The notes below the pieces were generated by a model. That model was not told the origin of the DNA and made no database searches. It worked only from the letters and a program-made list of their open reading frames with translations. Position numbers and translations under genes: made by a program. DNA of 64,000 nucleotides from Subtercola vilae (GTDB taxonomy: Bacteria; Actinomycetota; Actinomycetes; Actinomycetales; Microbacteriaceae), in NCBI RefSeq assembly GCF_004923255.1, contig NZ_QYRT01000001.1, positions 62,001 to 126,000 on the forward strand. Direction: 5' to 3'. Every line of letters starts with the position of its first letter. Position 1 is the first letter of the stretch. Shown here piece after piece: positions 25,780 through 34,909 of this stretch.

Positions 25780-28700
25780 CAGCGGCCCAGCGGAGGGTGG
25801 CGAGGGCGTCGGCGAGCAGTTTCTTGTTGGCGTCGGAGAACATGACGAGCGACGAGCCCAGGCGGCTGTCGGTGAGCCAGCGGCCCGAGTCTGTCCAGCC
25901 GAGGCCGATGAAGTAGCCGGTCTCGGCGAAGACGCGCTTCACGACGGCGCTCGCGGCGGGCGACGAGACGATGTCGGCCAGCGATGAGTCGAGGTCGAAC
26001 GTGCGCGGCGTCTCGGGTTGCGGCGCGAGGGCCGTGCTGAAGGTGTGCTCGCCGCTGCCAACTTCGACCGCAGTGGTGCTGCCGGGCATCCAGACCCGCG
26101 CCCTGCTGTTGGCCGGGATGCTCGCTGCCAGCGTGAAGGTGCTGCCTTCGATGCTCCACGAGACCGCGACCCGCCCGAACCCGGTCTCGAGGGTGGCGCC
26201 GGCCGAGCTGAGCCCGCCGCCCACGACCGGCCTGATGTCGATGGTCTCGTAGCCAGGGGTGCCGGGGGCGATGCCGGCGATCTGGCGCTGCATGAAGTCG
26301 GCCACGGCGCCGAGCGCGTAGTGGTTGAACGAGGTCATTTCGCCCGGGTTGATGGTGCCGTCGGGCAGCATGCTGTCCCAGCGCTCCCAGATGGTGGTCG
26401 CGCCCATCGAGAGGGGGTAGAGCCACGATGGGCAGTCGGTTTCGAGCAGCAGGCGGTAGGCCACGTCGCTCTGGCCGGCGGCCGCGAGGGCGTCGCAGAT
26501 GAGCGGAGTGCCCACGAATCCGGTGCGGATGCGGTACCCGAACGCCCGCACCAGCTCGGCGAGGCGAGCCCCAACGCGCTTCACCTCGGCGGGGTCGGTG
26601 ACCAGCCCGAACGCAATCGTGATGGCGTACGCGGTGTGGGCATCCGACATCAGACGGCCGCCCGCCGTGACGTATTCGCGAACGAAGGCGGCGCGGATGC
26701 CCTCAGCGAGCTCGGCGTACTGCCGGGCATCCTCGGCGAACCCCAGCACCCGGGCCGCCGCCGCGAGCTGCCGCGTCGACTTGAAGTAGTAGGCCGTGGC
26801 CACGATGTCGGGGTCGGTCTTGGCGGCCGACGGGTTCTCGGGCGGAGCCGACGGATCGAGCCAGTCGCCGAACTGAAAGCCGCCCGTCCAGAGGTTGTTC
26901 GCGCCGGCCAGCCCGCGCACGACCTCGACCCAGGCCCGCATGCCGGGGTACTGCGTGGCCAGAATGGCGCGGTCGCCGAACCGGGTGTAGAGGTCGTCGG
27001 CCACGAGGGTGGCCGAGTCGCCCCAGGCTGCCGTCGCGGGACCGCCCGCCGTGATGGGCGCCGGCACGACCATGGGAACGATGCCGCCGTTCGCCTCCTG
27101 CTCGAGCGCGAGGTCACGCAGCCACGACTGCAGAAAGCCTGACGAGTCGTACAGAAAGCTCGCGGTGGGCGTGAAGACCTGGATGTCGCCTGTCCAGCCC
27201 AGCCGCTCGTCGCGCTGCGGGCAGTCGGTGGGCAGGCTCAGAAAGTTGCCGCGCATGCCCCAGAGCACGTTCTCGTGCAGCTGGTTCAGCAGCGGGTTGC
27301 TGCTCTCGAAGTGGCCGGTGCGCAGCACGTCGCTGTGCACGACGACGGCCGTCACGGCATCGAGGTCGATGTGGGTGGTGGGGGTGGTGGTGCTGCCGGT
27401 GCCGGGGACTGTGACGGTGGTGGGGGTGTCGCTTCCGCTCGGCAGCACGGTGATCTCGGCGTAGCGAAAGCCGTGGAACGTGAACCGCGGGCTCCAGGTG
27501 ACCGGCCCGTCGCCCCGCGCGGTGTAGTGGTCTGTCGCGCTCGCGAATCTGAGCGGCCGGATGCCCAGCTCACCGTTCTCGAGCACCTCGGCGTGACGCA
27601 GGGTGATGACCGTGCCCGCCGGGGCATCGATCGTCACCTCGAGCCAGCCCACGAGGTTCTGACCGAAGTCGATCACGGTGCCGCCAAAGGGTGTGGCGAA
27701 CGACTCCACCGGGCGCACCCTCTCGATGCGACGAACCGGCGGTGCCGACGCCGGGGCCAGCAGGGCGCGGTCGACCCGGATGCCCGTGGCGGGCCGCGCG
27801 TCGGCGAACGGTGTTCCGGGCGAGGCCAGCGCGAGGTCCTCGCGGCGGGCGTCGTAGGTCTCGCCCTGGTAGATGCTGGCCGAGAGGGTGGGGCCGTCGA
27901 GGGTGGTGCTCCAGGAGGAGTCGGTGGTGAGGAGGTCGAAGGGCGTGCGGGTGGTGTTGGTGGTCGTGCTGCCGCTCACCGCATCGGCGTACTCGAGGCG
28001 CAGCTGCATGCTGAGCGCCACCGGACCGTCGTAGCCGACCGCGAAGCGCCCGTCGAAACCGTAGCGCTCGCGGTACCAGCCCTCGGCCACGGTCGCACCC
28101 AGAACGTTGGTGCCGGCCACGATCTGGTCGGTCACGTCGAAGGTCTGAAAGAGCAGCCGCTTGTCGTACGAGGTCCAGCCGGGGGCCAGCACCTCGTCGC
28201 CGACAAGCTGTCCGTTCACCACCGGTTCGTAGACGCCGCGCGCGGTGGCCGAGAGCAGGGCCCGGCGAATCGGGCGGTCGACGGTGAACTCCCGGCGAAA
28301 GCGCACGGTGGGGCGCGGGTCGTTCAAGGCCGGTTCGTGGCTGTCGCCGGGGGCGCCCGCGGCGGTTTCTGGCGCACTGCCGGGCTCGCCCTCGGCAGGT
28401 TTCGGGGCGTCGCCGAGCTCGCGCTCAGCGGGATCCGCAACGCTGCCCGGGGCGCCCTCTGCGGTGATGAACTCCGCCGCCCAGTCATCGCCAGACAACG
28501 GCCCGGTGAGCAGTTCGGTCCACGGGCTGAATTCCGAGCATCCGGCAGCCGCGCCCCGCACGCGAACACGTACGCGAGCGCTTGCGTATGCCGCCAGAGG
28601 CGCGAAAGGCCACGGGATGCTCTGCGAGACCGGCCCCGTGCCCTCGGCCGTGAGCGTGGCCCCGCCCTGCTCGAGTTCGAGCGTGTAGGCCCTCTGGCGC

Positions 28701-28876
28701 CAGTCGCTGCTCGCGCTGACGACCTGCCACGACAGGGCCGGAGCCCCGGTCGGCAGAAACGCGGGGCGCCCGCGGGTGCCGGCCCAGAGGGCGCTGACCG
28801 TGCATCCGGAGGCCTCGGGGGTGGCTTCGGAGGAGGCGGCGGTGGCTGCGCGGTCGGTGCGGGGGGTGAGTGTCAT
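25709..28876 (-). CDS. GH78 alpha-L-rhamnosidase
   Basis: 1055 residues from the ATG at 28876. N-terminal beta domains carry SALWAGTRGRPAF and APALSWQV, with a Pro/Glu/Ala-rich linker near residues 140-180. The catalytic alpha6/alpha6 barrel has the family hallmark TDCPQRDERLGWTGD (about residues 550-565), then GGFQFGDWLDP, TTIWERWDSM and SFNHYALGAV. These supply the acidic residues of the inverting mechanism. A helical module of about 65 residues (SLADIVSSPAASAVVKRVF and onward) closes the protein. No signal peptide is seen. The enzyme removes terminal alpha-L-rhamnose from plant glycans or glycosides. It converges on the clan A hydrolase gene with a 71-base tail overlap and has its own promoter. 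Confidence 0.92.
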   Translation of the reverse strand: MTLTPRTDRAATAASSEATPEASGCTVSALWAGTRGRPAFLPTGAPALSWQVVSASSDWRQRAYTLELEQGGATLTAEGTGPVSQSIPWPFAPLAAYASARVRVRVRGAAAGCSEFSPWTELLTGPLSGDDWAAEFITAEGAPGSVADPAERELGDAPKPAEGEPGSAPETAAGAPGDSHEPALNDPRPTVRFRREFTVDRPIRRALLSATARGVYEPVVNGQLVGDEVLAPGWTSYDKRLLFQTFDVTDQIVAGTNVLGATVAEGWYRERYGFDGRFAVGYDGPVALSMQLRLEYADAVSGSTTTNTTRTPFDLLTTDSSWSTTLDGPTLSASIYQGETYDARREDLALASPGTPFADARPATGIRVDRALLAPASAPPVRRIERVRPVESFATPFGGTVIDFGQNLVGWLEVTIDAPAGTVITLRHAEVLENGELGIRPLRFASATDHYTARGDGPVTWSPRFTFHGFRYAEITVLPSGSDTPTTVTVPGTGSTTTPTTHIDLDAVTAVVVHSDVLRTGHFESSNPLLNQLHENVLWGMRGNFLSLPTDCPQRDERLGWTGDIQVFTPTASFLYDSSGFLQSWLRDLALEQEANGGIVPMVVPAPITAGGPATAAWGDSATLVADDLYTRFGDRAILATQYPGMRAWVEVVRGLAGANNLWTGGFQFGDWLDPSAPPENPSAAKTDPDIVATAYYFKSTRQLAAAARVLGFAEDARQYAELAEGIRAAFVREYVTAGGRLMSDAHTAYAITIAFGLVTDPAEVKRVGARLAELVRAFGYRIRTGFVGTPLICDALAAAGQSDVAYRLLLETDCPSWLYPLSMGATTIWERWDSMLPDGTINPGEMTSFNHYALGAVADFMQRQIAGIAPGTPGYETIDIRPVVGGGLSSAGATLETGFGRVAVSWSIEGSTFTLAASIPANSRARVWMPGSTTAVEVGSGEHTFSTALAPQPETPRTFDLDSSLADIVSSPAASAVVKRVFAETGYFIGLGWTDSGRWLTDSRLGSSLVMFSDANKKLLADALATLRWAAATEGRSGAPRCTGGAAAARETSR

Positions 28877-29043
28877 GCGTCTCTCCGTTGAGCGGGGGTC
28901 GGCGCGAGCGCGGGCCCAGTGTCTGCGGCGTTGTGAGGCGCCAATGAAAACCTTATAGACAGTCGGCTTTCGCTGCCAGTGCTCGCTCGCACTTTCGGGC
29001 GACCATTCGGCGTCGCAACAGGCCGCGCTTGTAAGATGCGAGC
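28877..29043. promoter_or_regulatory. Divergent promoter region, GH78 / hisC
   Basis: This 167-base gap serves two outward genes. A TATAAG-like hexamer (complement of CTTATA, about 28951-28956) could be a -10 element for the rhamnosidase gene. GTAAGAT, ending about 8 bases before the hisC ATG, suggests a very short leader on the other side. No clear operator was seen. Confidence 0.45.
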
Positions 29044-30150
29044 ATGAGCGCACCTGCCACTCCCCCGGTAAAACTGCGCCCTGAAATCGTTGCGCTGCCC
29101 GCGTACCGACAGGGCAAGACGGTCGAGGGTGGGTTCAAACTCTCGTCGAACGAGAACCCGTTCGACCCGCTGCCGGGCGTGCTGAAGGCGGCCCAAGCCG
29201 CGAACGAAGTGCTGAACCGCTACCCCAACGGCTTCGCGCCCGAGCTCTCTGCCCGGCTTGCGAACCGCCACAACGTCGACCTGTCGCAGGTCATCATCGG
29301 TGCCGGGTCGGTGGCTCTTCTGGCGCAGTTCGTCATCGCGGCCGCCGGGGCGGGCGACGAGGTCATCTACTCGTGGCGCTCGTTCGAGGCGTACCCGCTG
29401 CTGCCCGTCATGAGCGGTGCCGTCAGTGTGCAGGTGCCCAACCGGCCAGACCACGGGCATGACCTGCCGGCAATGGCCGCCGCCATCACCGAGCGCACCC
29501 GTCTGGTCATCGTGTGCACCCCGAACAACCCCACCAGCACCATCGTGACGAAGACCGAGTTCGCCGAGTTCATGGCGCTCGTGCCGAGCGATCTGCTGGT
29601 CATCCTCGACGAGGCGTACGGCGAGTTCGTGACCGACCCCGACGCCGTCAGCGGGTTTCCCCTGCTCGCCAGCTACCCCAACCTCGTTGTGCTCCGCACG
29701 TTCTCGAAGGCCTACGGACTCGCGGGCCTCCGCATCGGCTACGGCCTCGGCCCGACAGCCGTCATCGACGCTGCACGCAGCGCCAGCATCCCGCTCTCGG
29801 TGACGCACCAGGCGCAGCAGGCCGCCCTCGCCTCCCTCGACCACGAGGGTGAGCTGCTCGAGCGGGTGGGGCACATCGCGGCACTTCGCACCACCATCTG
29901 GAAGGGCCTCACGGCCCAGGGCTGGTCGGTGCCAGAGCCCCAGGGCAACTTCGTGTGGCTCGCCACCGGCGACGACACGAACGAGGCAGTGGCTATTCTC
30001 ACCCGCAACGGAATCATGGCGCGGCCGTTTCACCCCGAGGGCATCCGTATCTCCATCGGAGAATCGGAATCTGTGGAGAAACTCCTGCTTTCGACCGAAG
30101 AGATTGTTCAGAACCTCTCAAAGCGGCGTGCCGCCCAGCCAGTACGGTGA
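29044..30150 (+). CDS. hisC: Histidinol-phosphate / aromatic aminotransferase
   Basis: 368 residues, a fold-type I PLP enzyme. KLSSNENPF at the N-terminus, [16 protein letters not shown] and the PLP-lysine motif [16 protein letters not shown] (Lys222) define the HisC family. The C-terminal IRISIGES holds the substrate-carboxylate arginine. The family converts histidinol phosphate and 2-oxoglutarate to imidazole acetol phosphate and glutamate, or acts on aromatic amino acids (the HisC2/Pat type). Here no other his genes are near, and a 2-oxoacid dehydrogenase operon begins 14 bases downstream, which favours an aromatic or general transaminase role. The ATG at 29044 has a nearby -10-like element. 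Confidence 0.82.
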   Translation: MSAPATPPVKLRPEIVALPAYRQGKTVEGGFKLSSNENPFDPLPGVLKAAQAANEVLNRYPNGFAPELSARLANRHNVDLSQVIIGAGSVALLAQFVIAAAGAGDEVIYSWRSFEAYPLLPVMSGAVSVQVPNRPDHGHDLPAMAAAITERTRLVIVCTPNNPTSTIVTKTEFAEFMALVPSDLLVILDEAYGEFVTDPDAVSGFPLLASYPNLVVLRTFSKAYGLAGLRIGYGLGPTAVIDAARSASIPLSVTHQAQQAALASLDHEGELLERVGHIAALRTTIWKGLTAQGWSVPEPQGNFVWLATGDDTNEAVAILTRNGIMARPFHPEGIRISIGESESVEKLLLSTEEIVQNLSKRRAAQPVR

Positions 30151-30164
30151 GAGCGGTCCCCAAT

Positions 30165-31307
30165 ATGAAATCAGAGGTAGCCGGCGTGGTCGAAGTTTCG
30201 CCAACGGTACGTTTTCTCTCGGTCGACGGTACATTCGCGCCGACCGAAGCGGCTGAGGAGTACCGTTCACAGCTCGACGGGCTGTCTCACGACGATTTTC
30301 TGCAGTTCTATCGCGACATGGCCATAACGCGCCGTTTCGACGAAGAATGCACCAACCTGCAGCGCCAGGGGCAGATGGGTCTGTGGCCGCCGAGCCACGG
30401 CCAAGAGGCCGCGCAAGTGGGTTCGGCCCGTGCTGCGCGCCCGCAAGACGTACTGTTCCCGAGCTACCGAGAGCACGCCGTGGCGCTGGTTCGCGGGGTC
30501 GACATCGTCGACATCGTGAAGGTGATGCGCGGCGTGAGCCTTGGCGGGTGGGATGCGACCGACCCGTCGAACGGCAACTTTCGCAACTACACCCTGGTCA
30601 TCGGCTCGCAGACCCTGCACGCCACCGGGTACGCCATGGGCCTGGGGTTCGACGGTCTTGTCGGAACGGGTGACCCGACGGTCGACGCCGCCGTGATGAC
30701 CTACTTCGGCGACGGCTCCACGAGCCAGGGCGACGTGAGCGAGGCGTTCGTCTTCGCGGCGAGCAACCAGACCTCGCAGGTGTTCTTCCTGCAGAACAAC
30801 CAGTGGGCCATCTCGGTGCCGGTCGAAGTGCAGTCGCGTATTCCGCTCTATCTCCGCTCGCGCGGCTTCGGCGTGCCGAGCGTGCAGATCGACGGCAACG
30901 ACGTGCTGGCAAGCTATGCGGCCACGCGCAAGCACCTCGATGAGGCGCGTGCGGGCCAGGGCCCCGCGCTCATCGAGGCGGTCACCTACCGCATCGGCGC
31001 GCACACCACCTCTGATGACCCCACGCGGTACCAGACCCCCGAGCAGCTGGCCTACTGGGTCGAGCGTGACCCGATCATCCGGTACGCCGCGTACCTGCGC
31101 AGTCTTGGGGCCGATGACGCTTTCTTCGCCGAGGTGACCGACGAGGCCGAGAGTTTCGCGGCCGACCTGCGTCATCGCACGCTCGAACTCGAAGCCCCGC
31201 CACTGGCCTCCATCTTCGACTCGGTGTACTCCGAGCCGCACCCGCTGGTCGCCGAGCAGAAGGCATGGCTCGAAGCGTACGAACTGTCGATGAAAGAGGC
31301 GATCTGA
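30165..31307 (+). CDS. 2-oxoacid dehydrogenase E1 component, alpha subunit
   Basis: 380 residues from ATG 30165. A GTG at 30186 with AGAGG about 8 bases upstream is an equally good start. The thiamine diphosphate motif FGDGSTSQGDVSEA with the later QNNQWAISVP, and the RRFDEECTNLQRQGQ start, identify a PDH/BCKDH E1 alpha. The conserved TYRIGAHTTSDDPTRYQ segment corresponds to the phosphorylation-loop region of the branched-chain type, so a branched-chain 2-oxoacid is the more likely substrate than pyruvate. It starts the E1alpha-E1beta-E2 operon and its stop overlaps the next ATG by one base. Confidence 0.88.
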   Translation: MKSEVAGVVEVSPTVRFLSVDGTFAPTEAAEEYRSQLDGLSHDDFLQFYRDMAITRRFDEECTNLQRQGQMGLWPPSHGQEAAQVGSARAARPQDVLFPSYREHAVALVRGVDIVDIVKVMRGVSLGGWDATDPSNGNFRNYTLVIGSQTLHATGYAMGLGFDGLVGTGDPTVDAAVMTYFGDGSTSQGDVSEAFVFAASNQTSQVFFLQNNQWAISVPVEVQSRIPLYLRSRGFGVPSVQIDGNDVLASYAATRKHLDEARAGQGPALIEAVTYRIGAHTTSDDPTRYQTPEQLAYWVERDPIIRYAAYLRSLGADDAFFAEVTDEAESFAADLRHRTLELEAPPLASIFDSVYSEPHPLVAEQKAWLEAYELSMKEAI

Positions 31308-32290
31308 TGGCTGAACCCCTCGAGATGCCCCTGGCCAAGGCCATCAATGCGGGCCTGCGTGCCGCGCTCGCCGCCGACGAGAAGGTTCTTCTCATGGGCG
31401 AAGACATCGGCAAGCTCGGCGGTGTCTTTCGGGTCACCGAGGGGCTTCAGGCCGAGTTCGGCACCAAGCGGGTCATCGACACCCCGCTGGCCGAGTCGGG
31501 CATCATCGGCACGGCCGTGGGGCTCGCCATGCGCGGCTACCGGCCGGTGTGCGAGATTCAGTTCGACGGCTTCATCTACCCGGGCTTCGACCAGATCACC
31601 AGCCAGCTGGCCAAGATCACCAACCGCACGTCGGGCGCGGTGCCGATGCCTGTGGTCATCCGCGTGCCCTACGGCGGCCACATCGGCGCGGTCGAGCACC
31701 ACCAGGAGAGCCCTGAGGCGTACTTCGCGCACACCGCGGGCCTTCGCGTCGTCAGCCCGAGCACGCCCAATGACGGGTACTGGATGATCCAGGAGGCCAT
31801 TGCCTCGAACGACCCCGTCATGTTCTTCGAACCCAAGAGCAGGTACTGGCCGAAGGGCCCGGTCGACTTCACGTCGTCTGCCGCCGGCCTCCATTCGAGC
31901 CGCCTTGTGCGCACCGGAACCGACGTCACCCTCGTCGGCCACGGCGCCATGGTGGCCACGCTACTGCAGGCCGCCCAGGTGGCGGCAGACGAAGGCGTCA
32001 GCGTTGAGGTCATCGACCTGCGCTCTCTCAGCCCGATCGACTACGCGCCCATTCTGGCGTCGGTCGAGAAGACCGGTCGACTGGTCGTCTGCCAGGAGGC
32101 ACCCGGAGCCGTGAGTGTTGGCTCGGAGATCGCCGCCACGGTGGCGGAGCGCGCGTTCTACTCCCTGCAGGCCCCCGTGCTTCGGGTGTCGGGTTTCGAT
32201 ACCCCGTACCCGTCGTCGAAGGTCGAGGCGTATTATCTGCCCGACGCCGACCGCGTGCTCGAAGCGGTCGACCGGGCACTGGGCTACTGA
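31307..32290 (+). CDS. 2-oxoacid dehydrogenase E1 component, beta subunit
   Basis: 327 residues. [48 protein letters not shown] and [20 protein letters not shown] are all conserved E1beta segments that bind the pyrimidine of TPP and the alpha subunit. The C-terminal transketolase-like domain has [18 protein letters not shown]. The start overlaps the alpha-subunit stop (TGATGG). Together with E1 alpha it decarboxylates the oxoacid and acylates the lipoyl group of the E2 protein encoded next. Confidence 0.92.
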   Translation: MAEPLEMPLAKAINAGLRAALAADEKVLLMGEDIGKLGGVFRVTEGLQAEFGTKRVIDTPLAESGIIGTAVGLAMRGYRPVCEIQFDGFIYPGFDQITSQLAKITNRTSGAVPMPVVIRVPYGGHIGAVEHHQESPEAYFAHTAGLRVVSPSTPNDGYWMIQEAIASNDPVMFFEPKSRYWPKGPVDFTSSAAGLHSSRLVRTGTDVTLVGHGAMVATLLQAAQVAADEGVSVEVIDLRSLSPIDYAPILASVEKTGRLVVCQEAPGAVSVGSEIAATVAERAFYSLQAPVLRVSGFDTPYPSSKVEAYYLPDADRVLEAVDRALGY

Positions 32291-32336
32291 CGATGACAAC
32301 GCTGCCGGATGCACCCGGCTGTGTGAAGGAGTTGAC

Positions 32337-33854
32337 ATGACTGAATCGCTGTTCCGCCTGCCCGATGTGGGTGAAGGGCTGACCGAGGCCGAGATCGTGT
32401 CGTGGCGGGTTGCCGCCGGAGACACCATTGCGGTGAACCAGGTCATCGTCGAGATCGAGACGGCCAAGTCGCTGGTCGAACTGCCGTCGCCGTTCGAGGG
32501 GGTGGTGGGCGAACTGCTGGTCGGCGAGGGCGTCACTGTCGAGGTGGGCACCCCGATCATCCGGGTGACGAGCGCGGGTGTTGATGCCCCTGTGCCTGCC
32601 CCCGCGGTTGGGGCTGGCGCGGTGCTGGCTGCTTCGGCTGAGGCCTCGCCCATGTCGGCTGAGGGTGCCGCGCAGACGGCGGTCACGGCAGAAGCCGAGC
32701 GCATCGTGGCCGAGGTCGCCGCGGCGGTCTCGAGCGAACCCGCCATCGTTTCGACCGAGGCCGATGCTGGCTCCGGCTCGGTGCTCGTGGGGTATGGCAG
32801 CCAGGGTCATGTCTCGAGTAGGCGTCGCCCGCGGGCCACGCCATTCAAGCGTGCTGCGGTCAGCGCCGGAGCAGCTGGTGCTGGTGCCGGTGGGTTGGGT
32901 GCTCGGGTGGGCGCGGCCGCTTCGTCGGTGACCCCGGGTACCGGGCCTGTCGCCACTCGGCCGGTGGGGCACAAGTCGCCCGCCATCACGGGCCTGCCCG
33001 TCATTGCCAAGCCGCCCATTCGCAAGCTCGCCAAAGACCTCGACGTGAGCCTGCCCGAGGTGAATCCGACCGGCCCGATCGGTGACATCACCCGAGAAGA
33101 CGTCATTCGCCACGCATCGCAGGCCAAGGTCTTTCACAACATCGAGACCCCGCAGTGGGCCGACGAGCGCGAAGAGCGCATTCCCGTGAAGGGTGTGCGC
33201 AAGCACATCGCGAAGGCCATGGTGGCCAGCGCCTTCACCGCCCCGCATGTCAGCCTGTTCGTCGATGTCGACGCCACCCGCACCATGGAATTCGTGAAGC
33301 GCCTGAAGGCGTCTCCCGACTTCGTGGGTGTGAAGGTGTCGCCGCTGCTCATCATGGCGAAGGCCATCATCTGGGCAGTTCGGCGCAACCCCATGGTGAA
33401 CTCTGCGTGGACCGACACCGAGATCATCGTGCGCAACTACGTGAACCTCGGTGTGGCTGCTGCGACCCCGCGTGGTCTTCTCGTGCCGAACGTGAAAGAG
33501 GCCCAGAGCCAGACCCTGTTGCAGCTCGCCGCGTCTCTCGAGCAGCTCACCCTCACGGCGCGTGAGGGTCGAACCTCGGCAGCAGACATGGCCGACGGAA
33601 CCATTACGGTGACCAACATCGGCGTCTTCGGAATGGACACGGGCACGCCCATCCTGAACCCTGGCGAGGTGGCCATCATCGCCCTCGGCACGATCAAGCA
33701 GAAGCCGTGGGTCGTCGACGGCGAAGTACGCCCGCGTTTCGTGACGACCCTCGGCGCCAGCTTCGACCACCGCGTGGTCGACGGCGATGTGGCTTCGCGT
33801 TTTCTCGCCGACGTGGCCGCCATCGTCGAGGAGCCCGCGCTGCTCCTCGACTGA
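32337..33854 (+). CDS. 2-oxoacid dehydrogenase E2, lipoamide acyltransferase
   Basis: 505 residues. A single lipoyl domain (about 1-80) carries Lys44 in [15 protein letters not shown] long Ala/Val/Ser-rich linker follows to about 215. The E3-binding domain (about 220-260) has [17 protein letters not shown]. The C-terminal acyltransferase domain has [12 protein letters not shown] and the catalytic FDHRVVDGD near residue 477. The start at 32337 has GAAGGA 7-12 bases upstream. No E3 (lipoamide dehydrogenase) gene follows, so the complex must borrow one encoded elsewhere. Confidence 0.93.
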   Translation: MTESLFRLPDVGEGLTEAEIVSWRVAAGDTIAVNQVIVEIETAKSLVELPSPFEGVVGELLVGEGVTVEVGTPIIRVTSAGVDAPVPAPAVGAGAVLAASAEASPMSAEGAAQTAVTAEAERIVAEVAAAVSSEPAIVSTEADAGSGSVLVGYGSQGHVSSRRRPRATPFKRAAVSAGAAGAGAGGLGARVGAAASSVTPGTGPVATRPVGHKSPAITGLPVIAKPPIRKLAKDLDVSLPEVNPTGPIGDITREDVIRHASQAKVFHNIETPQWADEREERIPVKGVRKHIAKAMVASAFTAPHVSLFVDVDATRTMEFVKRLKASPDFVGVKVSPLLIMAKAIIWAVRRNPMVNSAWTDTEIIVRNYVNLGVAAATPRGLLVPNVKEAQSQTLLQLAASLEQLTLTAREGRTSAADMADGTITVTNIGVFGMDTGTPILNPGEVAIIALGTIKQKPWVVDGEVRPRFVTTLGASFDHRVVDGDVASRFLADVAAIVEEPALLLD

Positions 33855-33875
33855 GGCGTTGCGGGTTAGATGCTT

Positions 33876-33892
33876 TTGACAATCATTATCAA
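33876..33892. promoter_or_regulatory. Zur-box-like palindrome
   Basis: TTGACAATCATTATCAA is a 17-base near-perfect palindrome (one mismatched pair besides the centre), 62 bases before the binding-protein ATG. It matches the known actinobacterial Zur box pattern of TGAAAATCATTTTCA type. The Fur-family gene in the same operon is the expected ligand, giving zinc-dependent self-control. Confidence 0.75.
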
Positions 33893-33954
33893 TAAGCTCT
33901 AGCATCAGAGGGCGCCTTCTTCGCGCAGCCATTCCTCTCACTAGATTGCCCTCA

Positions 33955-34899
33955 ATGCGTCTCACTCGATTCACCACCCTTGCCACGATCACGTCGATTG
34001 CTGCACTCACGTCTCTTGCCCTTTCTGGTTGTTCGACTTCCACCAGTGCCTCAGGCACGGGGGCTACGTCAGGCTCGGCCGGTACGCCGATCGCCATCGT
34101 CGCGTCGACCGACGTGTACGGCGACATCGCCGCCCAGATCGGCGGCGACAAGGTTTCGGTGACCTCGATCATCGACGACCCGTCAAAAGACCCGCACGAG
34201 TATGCCGCCGATGCCCGCAATCAGCTGTCGCTGTCGAAAGCGGCCATCGTCATCGAAAACGGCGCCGGGTACGACGATTTCGTCGACACCATGCTGCAGA
34301 GTGCCAACAACCCGACCGCGAAGGTGCTGAACGCAGCCGACATCTCGGGTTACGACCAAAAGCCGGCCGACGGTGAGTTCAACGAGCACCTCTGGTACGA
34401 CTTCCCCACCGTTCAGAAAGTCGTCGACTCGCTCGCTGCCACCCTTGGTGCTCTCGACGCAGCCGACGCGCCGACCTTCACCGCCAATGCCGATGCCTAC
34501 AAGCAGAAGCTCACCGCTCTCGAGGCCACGGAAGCCGATATGAAGGTATCGTTCGCTGGTCGCGGAGCGGCCATCACCGAGCCTGTGCCGCTCTACATGC
34601 TCCAGGCCATCGGCCTGGTCGACAAGACCCCCGGCGCCTTCAGTACGGCCATCGAGAACGGCACCGATGTGGCGCCCGACGTGCTGGCCAGCACACTCGC
34701 GCTCTTCAGTGACAAGCAGGTGTCGGTGCTCGCGTACAACGAGCAGACCAGCGGCGCGCAGACCGAGGCTGTGCTGAACGCGGCGACCGCAGCGAAGATC
34801 GCTGTTGTGCCAGTGACAGAGACACTGCCGAGCGGCTCGAGCTACATTGGCTGGATGACCGACAACCTGGCCGCGCTGAAGACCGCCCTTTCGCAGTAA
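33955..34899 (+). CDS. znuA: Zinc/manganese ABC importer solute-binding lipoprotein
   Basis: 314 residues. The signal peptide ends in the lipobox LALSGC with Cys26, then a Ser/Thr/Gly-rich tether. The TroA/ZnuA cluster A-I fold is shown by IVASTDVYGDIAAQIGGD, the metal ligand His in DPHEY, a second His in NEHLWYD, and the later TEPVPLYML and YNEQTSG segments. It captures the metal ion outside the membrane for the ZnuBC-like translocator encoded downstream. The Zur-like box in front and the Fur-type gene behind favour zinc over manganese. A TTG nine bases upstream is a weaker start. Confidence 0.87.
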   Translation: MRLTRFTTLATITSIAALTSLALSGCSTSTSASGTGATSGSAGTPIAIVASTDVYGDIAAQIGGDKVSVTSIIDDPSKDPHEYAADARNQLSLSKAAIVIENGAGYDDFVDTMLQSANNPTAKVLNAADISGYDQKPADGEFNEHLWYDFPTVQKVVDSLAATLGALDAADAPTFTANADAYKQKLTALEATEADMKVSFAGRGAAITEPVPLYMLQAIGLVDKTPGAFSTAIENGTDVAPDVLASTLALFSDKQVSVLAYNEQTSGAQTEAVLNAATAAKIAVVPVTETLPSGSSYIGWMTDNLAALKTALSQ

Positions 34900-34909
34900 T
34901 CTTCGCTAG

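Noticed and set aside
27275-28891. 538-codon plus-strand frame opposite the rhamnosidase
   Set aside because: Antisense to a clear GH78 gene, with a biased composition and no motifs.
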